Origin: Boseongicola sp.
Lineage (GTDB): Bacteria; Pseudomonadota; Alphaproteobacteria; Rhodobacterales; Rhodobacteraceae
Assembly: GCA_028824715.1 (NCBI GenBank)
Contig: JAPPCV010000109.1
Coordinates: 1 to 64,000 of the forward strand
Length of the DNA: 64,000 bases
Direction: 5' to 3'
Position 1 is the first letter of the stretch. Each line of letters begins with the position of its first letter. Below the pieces are notes generated by a model that was given only the letters and a program-made list of their open reading frames with translations, had not been told where the DNA came from and ran no database searches. Shown in pieces: positions 52,592 to 61,505 of this stretch. The position numbers and the translations under genes are program-made.

Positions 52592-52920
52592 TTTGATGGA
52601 CGTCCTCCCTTGTTGGAGTAAGTGAATGTGCCCGGGTCCAGCCCGGCTACATTGCCGGTTTCGAGCGTAGCGCGGCCAAGTTGAAATCACAAGCAGGATC
52701 AGCTAGCGGTGCGAGCGATGGCGAGCAAAGGAACGACGGCGGATGACGCGGTGAACGGACATGGCACCGGTGGCGCGGAGCGAGTGCCACGCCCGTGCAA
52801 GGGAAGCTCATGCGTCGAGCACGAGGCCGGACGGGAGACGGCCGCAAGCCTTGCTCTTTCACGGGACCCGTATCCTGCCGCATGCCCGGGCGGGACGGCC
52901 ACGGGACCGGGGCAAATGTG
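52592..52920. other. Divergent promoter region
   Basis: 329 bases between the importer operon and the PIG-L-family gene. The two promoters must lie here. I found no clear palindrome and no TTGGG-type repeat. An open frame from 52795 runs into the PIG-L gene, but its extra N-terminus is Arg-rich and unlike the family. Confidence 0.4.
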
Positions 52921-55290
52921 ATGCCGACGCCGGACCAGATCCGTATCGAGAGGGACCGCGCACGACCGCGCGTCATGGAACTCTGGTGGGCGCTCAGGCC
53001 GCTGACATCGGTGATCCGTTTCATGAACACCGGCGCCCATCCGGACGACGAGACGTCAGCGATGCTTGCTGCGCTCGGTGTCCGGGACGGGTTCAACCTG
53101 TCCTTTGCATGTTCGACCCGGGGCGAGGGCGGACAGAACGACATCGGGAGCGAGCGATCCGGGGACCTCGGTGCGCTGAGGACGGCCGAAATGGAAAGAG
53201 CCTGCGAAATCCTCGGCATGAAAATGTACTGGCTGTCGGAAAGCCCGGAAGACCCGATCGTCGATTTCGGATTCTCGAAGAGCGGAAGCGAGACTCTTGA
53301 CCGGTGGGGGCGCGAACGCACGCTTGCGCGGTTCGTCGAGATCGTCAGGACCGAACGCCCGGACATCATCTGCCCGACCTTCCTTGACGTCTCTGGCCAG
53401 CACGGACACCACAGGACAATGACGGAAACCGCGCGGCTGGTCATGTCCGCAGCAGCCGATCGGGACCATCCGAGCAACCTGGCGCCGTGGCAGGTAAGGA
53501 AGCTCTACCTCCCTGCGTGGTCCGGTGCGGGCCGCTCGTATGATGACGACGTCGGACCGCCGCCGGCCACGGTCGTGGTACCCGGAAAAGGCGTCGATCC
53601 GGTCAGCGGCTGGAGCTGGGAACGGATCGGACAGCAGTCGCGGTCGTTCCATCGGTCCCAAGGCATGGGCCGGTGGATCGCCGCGGGTCAGGAACGGGAC
53701 TGGCCGCTGCACCTGGCCGAGAGCCGTGTCACGGGCCCGGACAGGACACCGGCATCCGGCATTCCTGGGACGGTCAGCGATCTCGCGCACGTTGACGGCG
53801 CGGAACCGGTCGCGGATCGGCTGAGATCGGCGGGGCGGGCACTCGACGATACCGTGTCCGCGTTTCCCGACTTCGATGCCGTGTCTCAGGCCGCCGCACA
53901 TGCACTCGAGTGCATCCGGGCCGCCCGGGATTCCTGTCCCGAGGACGCGAGAGGCGAAATCCTGCACCGCCTCGTTGCCAAGGAAACGCAGCTTGGACAT
54001 GTCAGGCGGATCGCGCTCGGCGTGGAAGCCCGTGTGCGCCTCGGGGAACGATGGCTGTACCCCGGAAGCAGGGCCGCGATTTCGCTCGAGCAACGGATGG
54101 AAACGGCGTGCAGCGTACACGCGGTGATTGAATCCCCTCATGGCTGCACGGCAACGGACGGAACCTTTTGCGTCGGCCCGCAAGCGGCTTCAACCGATCC
54201 GTACCGCGACCGTTTCGATCCCTGGATGCCGGCCGCGCCTGCGCTGTCGCTGGACATCGAGGCCCATGGCGTCAGGTCGAACTGCCGCCTTCCTCTCGAC
54301 GACCCGCCGGTGATCCTTCCAGGACGCTCTGCCCGGATCGAGCCGGACTCCGAGATCGTCAACCTTGCCGCGAACCCGAGGCGGATCGAGGTTGCGGTCA
54401 CTGGCGTGCATCCGGCGTCGGCCGATGCGGAACCCGGCCTGCCACAGGGGTGGGATCTCGAGAGAACCGATGGAGGATTCGCGTTCACGGCCCCGGAAAA
54501 TGCCGACGAGGGGCTCTATTCGATCCCGCTCTACCTGGATGGCGAACCCGCTGCCGCCGTCCGGCGGATTTCGTATCCCCACATCGCCGCGACGGCATTT
54601 TTTCGCAGGGCTGAAATACGGGTACGCGTTCTCTCGGCTCGCGTCCCGGATGTCCGAGTCGGCTACATCGGTTCCGGAAACGACAGGATCGGCCATTGGC
54701 TCGCCGCACTCGGGGCGAACGTCACGGCGGTGTCCGATGACGCGTTGCGAAGGACGGAAGCTCTCCGGTCGTACGACACGATCATTGTCGGGATATTCGC
54801 GATGAAAATGCGTCCCGGCCTCGCCCGGGCCATGCCGGCACTGCATCGCTGGATCGGGGACGGCGGGACGCTGGTGACCCTCTACCATCGGCCGTGGGAC
54901 AACTGGGATCCCGAAACCGTTCCGCCGAAGAGGCTGGAAATCGGCCAGCCTTCGCTTCGCTGGCGCGTGACCGACGCGAATTCGGACGTCACCCATCTCG
55001 AGCCGGAACATCCGGTCCTGGTGCATCCCAACCGGATCGGGCCGGATGACTGGGCAGGCTGGCACAAGGAAAGGGGCCTTTATTTCGCGAAGTCCTGGGA
55101 CCGGGCCTATCGTCCCTTGATCGAGCTGGCGGACCCGGGCGAACGCCCGCACCAAGGTGCGTTGCTCGCGGCGGACATTGGTCGGGGGCGGCACGTCCAC
55201 ACGTCGCTGGCCCTGCATCACCAGGTGGAAGAGCTCGTGCCTGGCGCGTTCCGGCTCCTGGCGAACATGATCCTGCGAAGACGGTCTTGA
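52921..55290 (+). CDS. PIG-L-family deacetylase with C-terminal glutamine-amidotransferase-like domain
   Basis: A protein of about 789 residues. The N-terminal domain has zinc-site motifs TGAHPDDETSAMLAAL near residue 38 and the His pair in SGQHGHHRTMTETARLV near residue 160. This is the GlcNAc-PI/mycothiol-type deacetylase fold. A long middle part is beta-rich, and residues about 575-780 (RVGYIGSGNDRIGHWLAALG, DTIIVGIFAMKM, DGGTLVTLYHRP) look like a class I amidotransferase/trimerisation domain without the catalytic Cys. No clear signal peptide is seen. It is divergent from a carbohydrate importer, which suggests action on an N-acetylated sugar or conjugate. The start is uncertain, with 52882 possible. 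Confidence 0.82.
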   Translation: MPTPDQIRIERDRARPRVMELWWALRPLTSVIRFMNTGAHPDDETSAMLAALGVRDGFNLSFACSTRGEGGQNDIGSERSGDLGALRTAEMERACEILGMKMYWLSESPEDPIVDFGFSKSGSETLDRWGRERTLARFVEIVRTERPDIICPTFLDVSGQHGHHRTMTETARLVMSAAADRDHPSNLAPWQVRKLYLPAWSGAGRSYDDDVGPPPATVVVPGKGVDPVSGWSWERIGQQSRSFHRSQGMGRWIAAGQERDWPLHLAESRVTGPDRTPASGIPGTVSDLAHVDGAEPVADRLRSAGRALDDTVSAFPDFDAVSQAAAHALECIRAARDSCPEDARGEILHRLVAKETQLGHVRRIALGVEARVRLGERWLYPGSRAAISLEQRMETACSVHAVIESPHGCTATDGTFCVGPQAASTDPYRDRFDPWMPAAPALSLDIEAHGVRSNCRLPLDDPPVILPGRSARIEPDSEIVNLAANPRRIEVAVTGVHPASADAEPGLPQGWDLERTDGGFAFTAPENADEGLYSIPLYLDGEPAAAVRRISYPHIAATAFFRRAEIRVRVLSARVPDVRVGYIGSGNDRIGHWLAALGANVTAVSDDALRRTEALRSYDTIIVGIFAMKMRPGLARAMPALHRWIGDGGTLVTLYHRPWDNWDPETVPPKRLEIGQPSLRWRVTDANSDVTHLEPEHPVLVHPNRIGPDDWAGWHKERGLYFAKSWDRAYRPLIELADPGERPHQGALLAADIGRGRHVHTSLALHHQVEELVPGAFRLLANMILRRRS

Positions 55291-55377
55291 TGACCGCGGT
55301 CTGACCTTCCTGCCGGATGGGTGCGGCCGGACGCAGGCTGTCCGGTGCACATGCCGGGGCGCTTTTGCAGATTACTG

Positions 55378-55515
55378 GTGTCAGGCGTTCCTGGGTGCGA
55401 GGTGGCGACAGATGGCCGCCTTTGGCAGGTCGTAGTCTGCCATGAGGTCTCGGATCAGGAGGCACTGTTTGCGTTTTCGCGAAATTCCGTGACCTGGCCA
55501 ACCGTGAGCGCGGAC
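55378..55515 (-). repeat. Diverged repeat, copy 1 (relic of a mobile gene's 3' end)
   Basis: About 140 bases here are roughly 80 percent identical by eye to 59699-59830. On the minus strand they encode a C-terminus MADYDLPKAAICRHLAPRNA followed by a stop. The other copy gives LTDCGLSKATICRCFVPMNA. The matched coding pattern shows both come from one gene family, probably an insertion sequence. I do not recognise it. Confidence 0.55.
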
Positions 55516-55951
55516 CACGTCCCAAAGCGCGTGCCCGGGGCTTCGGCCCTCGTGATCCCGTCCATCTGCAGTTCGGCGCGGATCTCGTTCTCGAACTGGC
55601 CGATTGCGTCCGCTTGAATTGTTCCGAAACCATGCAAATAATGTCCACTCCAGTCTGCGCATGACGTCGCCAGTCTGCGTCTATCTATTTGTTTTCAAGT
55701 GTTTGTGTTGAATTCTGTTTGCCAATGGCCACCGTAAGCGTTCTGTGAAGGCGTGACGGAATGGTCGGCAAGTGGTTGGGCCATGAAGATCTGACGACAG
55801 ACAATGGATTAATGTCAGGGGCTCGTTCGCGATAGGCCGCCCCTGAAAATCGCCAGAGTTTCTGACGTGAGTCCGGTCAAACTGCTTGAAAGAGATGTGC
55901 GTGTTCCCCTCAGCCAGAATTTGCATGAAGCTGGCTGAGGGGCTTGATGGC
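55516..55951. other. Gene-free stretch
   Basis: About 435 bases without a supported gene. It is AT-richer than its surroundings around 55650-55930, as expected of foreign or decayed DNA. The part next to 55515 may continue the relic above (ALTVGQVTEFREN reading on the minus strand). Confidence 0.4.
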
Positions 55952-56140
55952 TTATGCTGCCACCGGCATCATGAGCCGCCGTCCGGCAAAGTAGTCTTCA
56001 ATCGTGTAGATTTGGAACTTCGGCACATCCATGAATCGGCCCGTGCTCGCAGCAGCGTCCCGCATGTTCTGCGTCACCTTGTCCGCAAAGCAGGCGAATA
56101 TCCGTAAATCCGCGTCAGCTTGCTGGCGGGCACCATTGAG
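55952..56140 (-). pseudogene. DNA-methylase-like C-terminal fragment
   Basis: The minus-strand reading ALNGARQQADADLRIFACFA, then DKVTQNMRDAAASTGRFMD and VPKFQIYTIEDYFAGRR, ends in a proper stop. It resembles the C-terminal tail of large adenine-specific methylases of restriction systems (…P-VQI-TIEDLLAG-RP-LP). No methylase catalytic region lies upstream, so this would be a tail left by deletion. The assignment is tentative. Confidence 0.4.
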
Positions 56141-56391
56141 CGCCTGAACATCACAGATGGGCAAGCGCAAAGCGGCCTGCACTTTGCATGCAGCGCAGCA
56201 AGCTCTGTGTAAGAGCGGGTAGCAAGAAAGGGCGTGTATCATTGAGTCGAGACGCCTTCGTCGGTTTGCGGCCTGCTTCGGCGTGAGTCGCGTTCGGCGC
56301 GACGGAGGCAAGGTGGAAACAACGTTGGACAGAGCGGCGATTCCGAGGGCTGCGCATCATTGGCCCGAGAAAATCGAAGGATTGGCAGCCA

Positions 56392-56748
56392 TCAACTCGA
56401 ACCTGGCTCCGAGTCGGCGGACTCTGAGGCAACTTCCGCAGTTCTAGGCGGCGCGGCATCACATTCCGAATCATTGTTCCCGTCCATCCATTCTGTCAAC
56501 TCGTCCCAGCGTTCGAACACGTGCAGGCAGCACAGCCGAAACATGAACCAGCATGCGTAGATCGCGTCTGCTCCATGGCACGCCTCGCCCGAGACCAGTC
56601 CATGAGCCAACTTTTGCCTGAGCGCCGGGCCGCCCTGGAAATTCAACAGGTTGTCAATCTCGAAGACAATCGCCGGACGGTATGTTCTTTCAAGCGAATC
56701 GCGATCCTTCTCAAGCATGACCGACAGGTTGCGGTTCTCCTGCGTCAT
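56392..56748 (-). CDS. Small protein of unknown function
   Basis: A 118-residue protein beginning MTQENRNLSVMLEKDRDSLE. AGGAG lies five bases before its ATG. It has a mostly helical look, a Cys-rich central stretch (ACWFMFRLCCLHVFERWDEL), and an acidic, Ser-rich tail. The amino-acid make-up is that of a real, soluble protein. I do not recognise a family, and its only neighbours are relics. Confidence 0.5.
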   Translation of the reverse strand: MTQENRNLSVMLEKDRDSLERTYRPAIVFEIDNLLNFQGGPALRQKLAHGLVSGEACHGADAIYACWFMFRLCCLHVFERWDELTEWMDGNNDSECDAAPPRTAEVASESADSEPGSS

Positions 56749-56885
56749 GTCGCTCCTGATCGACGATGGTTCATGGCCGGCCAGTATTAGGCCGAACTTT
56801 CAGGGTGCCTCAAGGGCTACCTGATTGATTCCGGGACGAAAACCCCGGATTCCGGATTCACGGCACTGGGCAGGAAACGGCTGTT

Positions 56886-57697
56886 TCAGGAGATCCGGAC
56901 GCCAAGAAGCCGGAACGCCTCGGCCTGCAGCGGCGTCGGCGTCGATGTCATCTCGAACTCGGCGGCGGATTCCGACCTCGGCTTGACGCGCAGCCTCGAC
57001 AGGGTCGCCAGGTGCGCCATCAGGCCCTGGAACCCTTGGGCCGGCAGTCCGGACGTCGTCCGCTTCGTCGCCGCCTTGAGCGCGGCCCCGTCCGACGGCT
57101 CGGCGGGCGCGACGGGGGATGTCGCCGCCGTCGGCTCCTCGTCATGGAACAGCAGCGGCTTCAGGGCCTCCCGCATGTGCCATTCCACGTAGTAGGCGAG
57201 CATGCAGAGCAGGACGTGGGCACGGACCCGGCCGGCAAGGCGGTGGTGGACCGGACGCACCTTCAGGTCCACGGTCTTCATCGTCCGGAAGGCGCGCTCG
57301 ACGCGGGCGAGGGACTTGTACGCCCTGACCGTCTCGTCGGCCGCCATGGCGCTTTCGGGAAGGCTGGTCCGGACCACGTGGAAGCCGTCCAGCGCCTCTT
57401 CGGCGGCGATGCTCTCCGCGTTGCGCCGCCACGAGAAGCCGTCCTCCCGGACGTCGGTGACGAAGTGCTTCCTCATCTTCCGCGACGCCAGCGCCTTCTC
57501 CAGCCGCAGGGCGATCTTCGTCGCGCCCTTGAGGCGGTTCTTCTTGCGCCGGGTCGCCGCCTCGACCTCGCGGATGCCCTTCTCGGTCGCCTTCAGCAGG
57601 TCCTGGCGCCTGCGGGTGCGCTCCTCGGCCAGGAGCGGGTTGCGGCACACCGTCAGGCGCTCGCCTGGGAAGAGCTCCTTGCAGGCGATCTCGGCCA
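56886..57697 (-). pseudogene. IS1634-like transposase, C-terminal half only
   Basis: The minus-strand frame from about 57698 reads FPGERLTVCRNPLLAEERTR, KNRLKGATKIALRLEKALAS, SLPESAMAADETVRAYKSLA and RVERAFRTMKTVDLKVRPVH, then MLAYYVEWHMREALKPLLF. This is the second half of an IS1634-family (DDE) transposase. The N-terminal half is missing: the frame meets an IS4-like fragment in the opposite direction at about 57698. Confidence 0.85.
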
Positions 57698-57699
57698 TG

Positions 57700-58288
57700 T
57701 TGTGGCGGTTCAAGAGGAACATGAAGTTCCCGGTCGCCGAGGCGCTCGACGACGGCTCGTGGCGGAGCGTGATCCGCGGCAGCGGCCGCGACCGCCGGCG
57801 CAGCCGGGGCGAGCTGCCGGTGCGGATCGTCGCCTGCCGGATCGAGGGCGGCGACGAGACCACCATGCTCGCCACCACCCTTCTCGACCATCGCGCCGCG
57901 CCGGCCGCCGAGCTTGCCGCGCTGTACCACGAGCGGTGGGAGATCGAGACCGCATATGACGAGGTCAAGACCCACATCCTCGGGCCCGGCGCCGCCCTGC
58001 GCAGCAAGACGCCCGATCTCGTCTTCCAGAAGATCGACGGGCTGATGCTCGCCCACTACGCCGTGCGCCGCCTGATCCACGAGGCCGCCGAGAAGGCCGG
58101 GGAGGATCCCGACCGGCTTTCCTTCGTGCACGCCGTCCGCGTGATGCGCCGCCGGATCATCAATCCCGGCGCCTTCCCCCCCAGAGGACCGGCCGGCCGG
58201 CGTGATTGACGAGATCCTCGAGGAGCGCGTCGTCTCCCGCCGCGGCCAGGCCAGGCCGCGGGGCGTCAGGCAGAAGATGAGCGGCTGA
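57700..58288 (+). pseudogene. IS4-like transposase, C-terminal half, frameshifted near its end
   Basis: From LWRFKRNMKFPVAEALDDGS the frame runs through LATTLLDHRAAPAAELAALY and the YREK-type signature YHERWEIETAYDEVK to INPGAFPP. There a run of seven C (58186-58192) shifts the frame to an early stop at 58209. With six C the frame would continue EDRPAGVIDEILEERVVSRR to a stop at 58286. The N-terminal part is missing at the junction with the IS1634-like fragment. Confidence 0.82.
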
Positions 58289-58443
58289 CCCCTCCGCAAG
58301 CGCGGCCCGGTGCCGCGCCGGCAGCACGGCTGGACGCCCGAAATCATCCCGAATTGCGCTTGAAGCAACAGTATTGGGCTTAAGAATGAAGCAGCATCAA
58401 GGCCAGGCCACCCTAGCTTGACAGGGACGTCAGGGACCTCTCT

Positions 58444-58800
58444 TCAGGGACGGTTCGCTGACGGAACGGAAAGGGATCCAGGCTGTTTCGAAGGCTTCGG
58501 CTTTCGTCCGGCGGGCGAAGCCGGCTGTCGGACGTCTCCGGGTGTCCACCCGGTGACCGTTCGGACCCGTTCCGGGGTCATGTGGGTGAGGCCTTGCACG
58601 TGACAGCGGGTCACGGCCTCGCGCAGCAGCCGGTACCTCGAAGGGTCCGTCAACGCCAAGGCCGGGTCGACGTCGTCCCTGATAAAGCGGGCGATCTCGT
58701 GGAGAAGCTCCCAGTCGCGCCGCTCCATGACGGAGAACACCTGTCCCCTGGCCAGGGCGTCTTCCGCCATGACGCGGAGTGTCCTCCTGCTGCGGCCCAC
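58444..58800 (-). CDS. Small protein downstream of a nucleotidyltransferase-like gene
   Basis: A 118-residue protein beginning MGRSRRTLRVMAEDALARGQ. The first 80 residues look alpha-helical (VFSVMERRDWELLHEIARFI, DPSRYRLLREAVTRCHVQGL), and the tail is Pro/Lys-rich. I do not recognise the family. It starts four bases after the nucleotidyltransferase-like gene, so the two are co-transcribed. The pair resembles toxin-antitoxin gene order, but that is only inference. Confidence 0.6.
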   Translation of the reverse strand: MGRSRRTLRVMAEDALARGQVFSVMERRDWELLHEIARFIRDDVDPALALTDPSRYRLLREAVTRCHVQGLTHMTPERVRTVTGWTPGDVRQPASPAGRKPKPSKQPGSLSVPSANRP

Positions 58801-58804
58801 GGAA

Positions 58805-59344
58805 TCAGCCCTTCCCGGAATGGCTGAGCTTCAGGAAGACCAGGTTTTCGTCCGCGGTCTCGCGATCCGTCTTCCGGGGGAGTTCCCCGATCGCCTTCTC
58901 GACCGCCTGCAACGACAGGCCGGCGTTCGCGACCCACCACGCAGCGTCCTCCAGGTCCGTTTCGCTGCCGCGCGACAGCTTGGACGCGACGATCAGCTCG
59001 GCGGGCGGCCTTTCCACGACGAGATGGCCATAGCGATCGATTTCCGTAGTCCTGAAACCGTGGGGGAGCGAGACGATTCCCTCGCGGACGATCTGTATGT
59101 ATTGATCCTCATCGCCAATCAATCCCTTGGGATCGTAGAGAATGCCTGCCTTCTCGCAGGCGTTCCGGAGGTCTTCCGCATCGAAGTCCGAGGCGGGCCG
59201 CCAGACGTCGATGTCCGGCGTCTGCCTGCCGCCCTGTCCGGAGAGAATGGAGGCCGCGCTCCCGATCAGCGTCAGCCTGGCCGGCTTGCGGAGCTCCTTT
59301 CCGATGGCGGAAAGGATGTCATGGAGTCTGTCGCGGTCGATCAT
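58805..59344 (-). CDS. DUF6036-like nucleotidyltransferase-fold protein
   Basis: A 179-residue protein. LTLIGSAASILSGQGGRQTP followed by DIDVW matches the GS…DxD pattern of minimal nucleotidyltransferases of the DUF6036/AbiEii kind. The C-terminal half keeps ERPPAELIVASKLSRGSETD and LEDAAWWVAN, like the lysine-containing helix and D/E-rich segment of that family. ATG at 59344 is the first family-like start. It is upstream of and nearly contiguous with the 118-residue gene. A role in a toxin-antitoxin pair is plausible but not shown. Confidence 0.7.
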   Translation of the reverse strand: MIDRDRLHDILSAIGKELRKPARLTLIGSAASILSGQGGRQTPDIDVWRPASDFDAEDLRNACEKAGILYDPKGLIGDEDQYIQIVREGIVSLPHGFRTTEIDRYGHLVVERPPAELIVASKLSRGSETDLEDAAWWVANAGLSLQAVEKAIGELPRKTDRETADENLVFLKLSHSGKG

Positions 59345-59977
59345 GGCGCCCCTCGCCAAACAGGTGGCCCCGGCTTGCCGGGAATTCAAGGCCGACGTTT
59401 TGAAAGGGCCCATGCGCGTTTCGGGACGCGATTCCACACGGGGACGAGCAAAGAGGCGGGAGGGGGCCTCGGATGGCCAGACACGCGACCCGCGCGGGAG
59501 ACGTACCGCAAACGGACGGATTCGGACAGGCCCCGAAAGGCCGTCCGCAAAGCGGCGCATTGCCGGAATTCCGCCCTCTCTCCCAACCATCGACATGCGT
59601 GAAGCGGAACAAGCTTCAGACTCGCGCTGTTCGGGCTCTGCTCGTGGACGAACGCGCTGTCGCGAGGGACATCCGGTGCTGTTGCAAAAACCTGGATTCA
59701 GGCATTCATGGGAACGAAGCAGCGACAGATGGTCGCCTTTGACAGGCCGCAGTCTGTCAAGAGGTCTCAGGTCAGCACGTCCTTTCTTCGTTCTTTGCGG
59801 AGATCCGTGGCCTGGCCAGCCGCAAGCATTTGGCAACTGCAACCGCTGTGGATGTGGATGACATCGGAACCTCGCCTGACAGCTTCGCGACAGTTTCAGC
59901 CGGTATTGTATCGCCGTCCGTGGGCGAACCTCGTCCTCAAGGTGAACAACTATGCAAAACGACACGTGGAGAAGAAA
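59345..59977. other. Relic-bearing region with repeat copy 2 (59699-59830)
   Basis: No intact gene. Bases 59699-59830 are the second copy of the diverged repeat described at 55378 (minus-strand C-terminus LTDCGLSKATICRCFVPMNA). The last 100 bases before 59978 should contain the promoter of the TctCBA operon. GGAGAAG just before the ATG is its ribosome-binding site. Confidence 0.5.
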
Positions 59978-60961
59978 ATGACGACATTGAAACTGGACCG
60001 TCGCGCCGTGATCGCGACTGTCGCCGCCCTCGGCCTCGCCGGACCGGTCGCAGCCGATGGTCATCAGGTCTTGGACAGCGTCCACTTCCTGATCCCTGGC
60101 GGTGCCGGCGGTGGCTGGGATGGCACGGCTCGCGGTACTGGCGAGGCACTCACAAAGGCGGGCCTCGTCGGAACCGCATCCTACGAAAACATGTCCGGCG
60201 GAGGCGGCGGCAAGGCCATTGGCTTCCTGATCGAGAATGCCGAAAGCAACCACGGCACGCTCATGGTCAACTCAACCCCCATCGTGATCCGATCGCTGAC
60301 CGGTGTCTTTCCGCACAACTTCCGCGACCTGACGCTGGTATCGGGCACGATAGGAGACTACGCCGCGCTCGTCGTCGGCAAGAACAGCCCGATCGACTCC
60401 ATGGCCGACCTGATTGCGGCCTTTGACGCCGATCCCGGCGCGACTGCCATCGGCGGCGGCTCGGTGCCCGGCGGCATGGATCACCTTGTGGCAGCCATGG
60501 TGATGGAAGCGGCCGGCAAGGACGCGCTAGGCGTGAAATACATCCCTTACGATGCCGGCGGCAAGGCCATGGCAGCCTTGCTATCAGGTGAAATCGCCGC
60601 CCTCTCGACCGGGTTCTCGGAAGCCGTCGATCTCGCGAGTGCCGGTGAAGTGAAGATCATCGGCGTGACGTCGGATGCGCGCGTGGACGCGGCCCCAGAC
60701 GCAATGACAATGAAGGAACAGGGTATCGACACCACATTCGTCAATTGGCGAGGGTTCTTCGCCGCCCCCGGCTTGCCTGCCGACAGGCTGGCCTTGTACC
60801 AGGACGTCCTTGCCAAGATGTACGACACGTCCGAGTGGGAAGAAGTTCGCGCCCGCAACGGCTGGGTCAACATTCACAATTCAGGCGACGACTTCAAGGC
60901 CTTCCTGGAAGACCAGGAAATGGTCATCGGTGACCTGATGAGGAAGCTCGGATTCCTTTGA
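59978..60961 (+). CDS. tctC: Tripartite tricarboxylate transporter binding protein, TctC/Bug family
   Basis: A 327-residue periplasmic protein with a signal peptide (DRRAVIATVAALGLAGPVAA, then DGHQ). The Bug-family body has FLIPGGAGGGWDGTARGTGE, GGGSVPGGMDHLVAAM and FVNWRGFFAAPGLPADRL. The two Pro/Gly-rich loops that hold a carboxylate ligand are recognisable. It delivers a di- or tricarboxylate or related acid to the TctBA membrane parts encoded next. Which acid is bound cannot be read from the sequence. Confidence 0.92.
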   Translation: MTTLKLDRRAVIATVAALGLAGPVAADGHQVLDSVHFLIPGGAGGGWDGTARGTGEALTKAGLVGTASYENMSGGGGGKAIGFLIENAESNHGTLMVNSTPIVIRSLTGVFPHNFRDLTLVSGTIGDYAALVVGKNSPIDSMADLIAAFDADPGATAIGGGSVPGGMDHLVAAMVMEAAGKDALGVKYIPYDAGGKAMAALLSGEIAALSTGFSEAVDLASAGEVKIIGVTSDARVDAAPDAMTMKEQGIDTTFVNWRGFFAAPGLPADRLALYQDVLAKMYDTSEWEEVRARNGWVNIHNSGDDFKAFLEDQEMVIGDLMRKLGFL

Positions 60962-61021
60962 CAGACCAGGTGGCGGAGCGATCATTCGCTCTGCCGCGCC
61001 ACATTTTGAGGAGGGGACGAC

Positions 61022-61504
61022 ATGGCTTTGGATCGCTGGCTCGCGCTTGTTCTTTTGGGCATCTGCCTGGCCTATGGATACGCTGCCTGGTTTACCATGG
61101 ATGCCGGCCTGGCCCCGTTCATGAAGCGGAACCCGATTTGGCCCAGCACCTTCCCGAAGGTCCTGTCGGTCCTGGGGATCATCGCGGCATCGGTCATCCT
61201 CCTGGGCATCGAGAAGGCCGAGCCGAAAGCGGCCGACATCGACTACCGACGCCTGGGCGAGTACAACCTCGGCCAGGCGCTCCTGCTTCTCGCGCTCATG
61301 GTTGCCTACGCGCTCTGCCTTCGCCCCTTGGGTTTCCTGATCTCGACATCCGCCCTCCTGATCCTCGGTTCCTTCATCCTGGGCGAACGCAAGTGGCACA
61401 TCATGCTGCCCGTCGCCCTGATTGCCGCGGTTTCGGTCTGGTACCTCGTCCAGGTGGTCCTGGGCATCTACATGCGACCGTTGCCTGGAATTCTTGGAGG
61501 CTGA
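61022..61504 (+). CDS. tctB: Tripartite tricarboxylate transporter small membrane subunit, TctB
   Basis: A 160-residue protein with four predicted membrane helices (LVLLGICLAYGYAAWFTMDA, VLSVLGIIAASVILLGIEKA, LLLLALMVAYALCLRPLGFL, MLPVALIAAVSVWYLVQVVL). This is the standard TctB layout. GAGGGGACG just before ATG 61022 is a good ribosome-binding site. It lies one base before the TctA gene. Confidence 0.92.
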   Translation: MALDRWLALVLLGICLAYGYAAWFTMDAGLAPFMKRNPIWPSTFPKVLSVLGIIAASVILLGIEKAEPKAADIDYRRLGEYNLGQALLLLALMVAYALCLRPLGFLISTSALLILGSFILGERKWHIMLPVALIAAVSVWYLVQVVLGIYMRPLPGILGG

Positions 61505-61505
61505 C

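Noticed and set aside
58805-60253. A 482-residue protein including the nucleotidyltransferase-like domain
   Set aside because: Only the last 179 residues are family-like. The upstream part crosses the diverged repeat and the TctC promoter region, so the start at 59344 is used.
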